Shown: piece by piece, positions 6,940 through 7,990 of the stretch
Layout: every line of letters starts with the position of its first letter
Numbering within the stretch: the first letter of the stretch is position 1
DNA from: Hyphomicrobiaceae bacterium UBA4118
Lineage (GTDB): Bacteria; Pseudomonadota; Alphaproteobacteria; Rhizobiales; Methyloligellaceae
NCBI GenBank assembly: GCA_002383105.1
Contig: DFXC01000011.1
Coordinates: 7,143 to 15,132, forward strand
Length of the DNA: 7,990 nt
Direction of reading: 5' to 3'
Notes under the pieces: model-generated
The model's database searches: none
What the model saw: only the letters and a program-made list of their open reading frames with translations
What the model was told of the DNA's origin: nothing
Translations under genes and position numbers: made by a program

Positions 6940-7534
6940 CCTCGAAGGCTGGGCCGGCCAGGCCCCTGGCGTGATCGCAAATGTCGGGGGGCCAAGCCTC
7001 GACCAGCTGCCGGAAGCGGTCCTCGTCTCCGGCGAAGAGCGCCTTGACCGCTTCCTCGAACCCGGCTTCGTTCCCCGCCATGGCAAGCATGAAGCGGTAA
7101 GCCGCCTCTTGTGACTGGCGAATACGATCCTTGACGCCATTTCCGCGCCTCGCCTCCTCGACCAGTTTGCGCAGAGCAACGGACGCGCCGCCCGGTTGCC
7201 GGCCGAGCCAATCCCAATGCCGCGGGAGCAGGGTAACCTCGCGGGCCACCACTCCGAGCTTGGGACGGCCGGGACCGCGGCGAGCCGCGCCCGTGGCCTG
7301 TCCCGTCGCGTCGGGACGAGCCTCCGGCGCTTGCCCAAGCCGCCTCAGGACGTCGTCGGGGGCCCCGCGAAAATCCAAATCGATGGGCTCGGCGGTCGCA
7401 TCGTCGAAGATCAGGATCTGCGCCGTCTCGTCGGCATCGAGTTCGGCCTTTGCCGCCAACGCGACCTCTGCCAGGGCTCCCGACGCAATGCGTGTCGAGC
7501 CCCGAAAGACCGTGCAGCTTCGCCTCTCGTCCAT
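6914..7534 (-). CDS. DUF2239 family protein, function unknown
   Basis: This 206-aa protein matches my recollection of the DUF2239 family, for which I know no established function. The family-like core is GRPKLGVVAREVTLLPRHW (89-107), followed by GGASVALRKLVEEAR (115-129), QEAAYRFMLAMAG (142-154) and GFEEAVKALFAGD (158-170). The N-terminal 60 residues are a mixed alpha/beta segment, then an Ala/Gly/Arg-rich linker (about 68-90). The piece RRGPGRPK has the GRP core of an AT-hook, so DNA binding is possible but unproven. There is no signal peptide or membrane segment. The ATG at 7534 is preceded by GAGGTG with a 7-nt spacer. The promoter upstream carries a 13-bp inverted repeat suggesting tight regulation. 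The last residues are encoded opposite the end of cysQ. Confidence 0.82.
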   Translation of the reverse strand: MDERRSCTVFRGSTRIASGALAEVALAAKAELDADETAQILIFDDATAEPIDLDFRGAPDDVLRRLGQAPEARPDATGQATGAARRGPGRPKLGVVAREVTLLPRHWDWLGRQPGGASVALRKLVEEARRGNGVKDRIRQSQEAAYRFMLAMAGNEAGFEEAVKALFAGDEDRFRQLVEAWPPDICDHARGLAGPAFEVRPVDPRQ

Positions 7535-7567
7535 GGTCAGGCACCTCGCGTCAGGGTCAGCCGTATG

Positions 7568-7596
7568 GTTTTATCCGGGTGAAATAACTTCGTCAA
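7568..7596 (-). promoter_or_regulatory. Predicted sigma-70 type promoter of the DUF2239 gene
   Basis: On the minus strand a TTGACG -35 hexamer (7591-7596) is followed by a 17-bp spacer and TAAAAC as -10 (7568-7573). It lies about 34 bp upstream of the DUF2239 start codon. The -35 matches the consensus at five of six positions, the -10 at four of six, and the spacing is ideal. The proximal arm of the inverted repeat at 7570-7582 covers part of the -10 and spacer, and the distal arm lies just upstream of the -35. Confidence 0.55.
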
Positions 7597-7611
7597 TATC
7601 ACCCGGATAAA
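7570..7611. repeat. Perfect 13-bp inverted repeat, probable operator pair
   Basis: TTTATCCGGGTGA at 7570-7582 is repeated exactly in inverted orientation, TCACCCGGATAAA at 7599-7611, with a 16-bp AT-rich spacer. Read in the same orientation, similarity continues beyond the exact arm (GAAAT versus GATAT). That pattern suggests two binding sites for one regulator rather than a simple RNA stem. The arms bracket the -35 hexamer of the DUF2239 promoter, consistent with repression. A single-stranded cruciform or 5' RNA hairpin is less likely, because the repeat lies mostly upstream of the expected transcription start. The regulator is not identifiable here. Confidence 0.65.
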
Positions 7612-7746
7612 TTTATTGACTGACGCGCCGACGCCACCCTCCGCGGCGCCGCAAGCTGGAGAGCCACAGTTTCGTAATAGTTTAGGCAAATCATAGCGGC
7701 CGCCCGAGTCGGCAGGCCACCCGGCGCGGGCCCAAGAGGCAAGGTC

Positions 7747-7990
7747 ATGCATCTGAAATTCTCTTTGACTGCCGTGCTCGCGACGATTCTGATTGGCTTG
7801 GCTGCGGCCCCGGCATCGGCGGAAGAAGCGGGCGCGCCTCGGCCTGCGCCCCAAATCGAGCTCGCCCAGGCCGACGGCCCCATGGTCATAACGCCGCAGC
7901 CGGACCCGAACCGGCATCACGCGGTCAATCCCGACGCCCAGCCCCCGCTCCCTCCGACGGACCAAAGCACCTATGTGCCGCCGGCTGACC
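7747..7990 (+). CDS. Secreted proline-rich hypothetical protein (5' part, runs off the window)
   Basis: From the ATG at 7747 an open frame continues to the window end (81 full codons). It begins with a typical Sec signal peptide: MHLKFSL, a hydrophobic core (about 8-20) and a probable cleavage site after APASA, residue 25. The visible mature part is rich in Pro, Ala, Asp and Gln (for example ITPQPDPN and AQPPLPPTDQ) and looks disordered, as in periplasmic or envelope-associated proteins. AAGAGG (7734-7739) lies 7 nt before the start. I do not recognise the family, and the domain that would define it may lie beyond the window. It diverges from the DUF2239 gene across 212 bp; no clear promoter was seen for this side. 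Confidence 0.65.
   Translation, partial: MHLKFSLTAVLATILIGLAAAPASAEEAGAPRPAPQIELAQADGPMVITPQPDPNRHHAVNPDAQPPLPPTDQSTYVPPAD

Overview
The window is GC-rich and compact, and looks like the chromosome of an alphaproteobacterium, most likely Hyphomicrobiales (Rhizobiales-type). The main pointers are a ChpT-type histidine phosphotransferase (an alphaproteobacterial CtrA-phosphorelay protein) placed directly upstream of a chemotaxis operon, a hybrid CheA with a C-terminal receiver, and a DUF2239 protein. I cannot place it to genus from the sequence alone.

Layout. Positions 1-177 hold sequence that does not belong to the neighbouring gene and that I cannot identify. From about 178 to 5953 runs a minus-strand block in the transcription order chpT - cheA - cheW - cheY - cheB - cheR. 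The cheA/cheW pair overlaps as ATGA, cheY/cheB are 8 nt apart, and cheB/cheR overlap. On the plus strand, cysQ (6097-6939) diverges from chpT and converges with a DUF2239 gene (6914-7534, minus), overlapping it by 26 bp at the 3' ends. A 212-bp intergenic region (7535-7746) carries a promoter for the DUF2239 gene embedded in a perfect 13-bp inverted repeat. The window ends inside a plus-strand gene for a secreted, proline-rich protein.

How the genes work together. CheA, CheW and CheY form the excitation limb: receptor-coupled autophosphorylation of CheA on His44, then phosphotransfer to Asp52 of CheY, to CheB, or to CheA's own receiver at Asp807. CheB and CheR would form the adaptation limb, and both look damaged here. 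CheR stops being CheR at the start of its SAM-binding motif. CheB appears to have a single-base frameshift about 15 codons before its natural end. ChpT would link the locus to cell-cycle and motility control through CtrA. CysQ (PAP/3'-phosphoadenosine phosphatase type) is a sulfur-assimilation housekeeping enzyme with no evident link to chemotaxis.

Most of the window is a recognisable chemotaxis locus. The points that deserve a second look are the CheR break with its foreign junction, the CheB 3' frameshift, and the unassigned operator-like repeat at the DUF2239 promoter. I do not see a convincing new multi-gene system.
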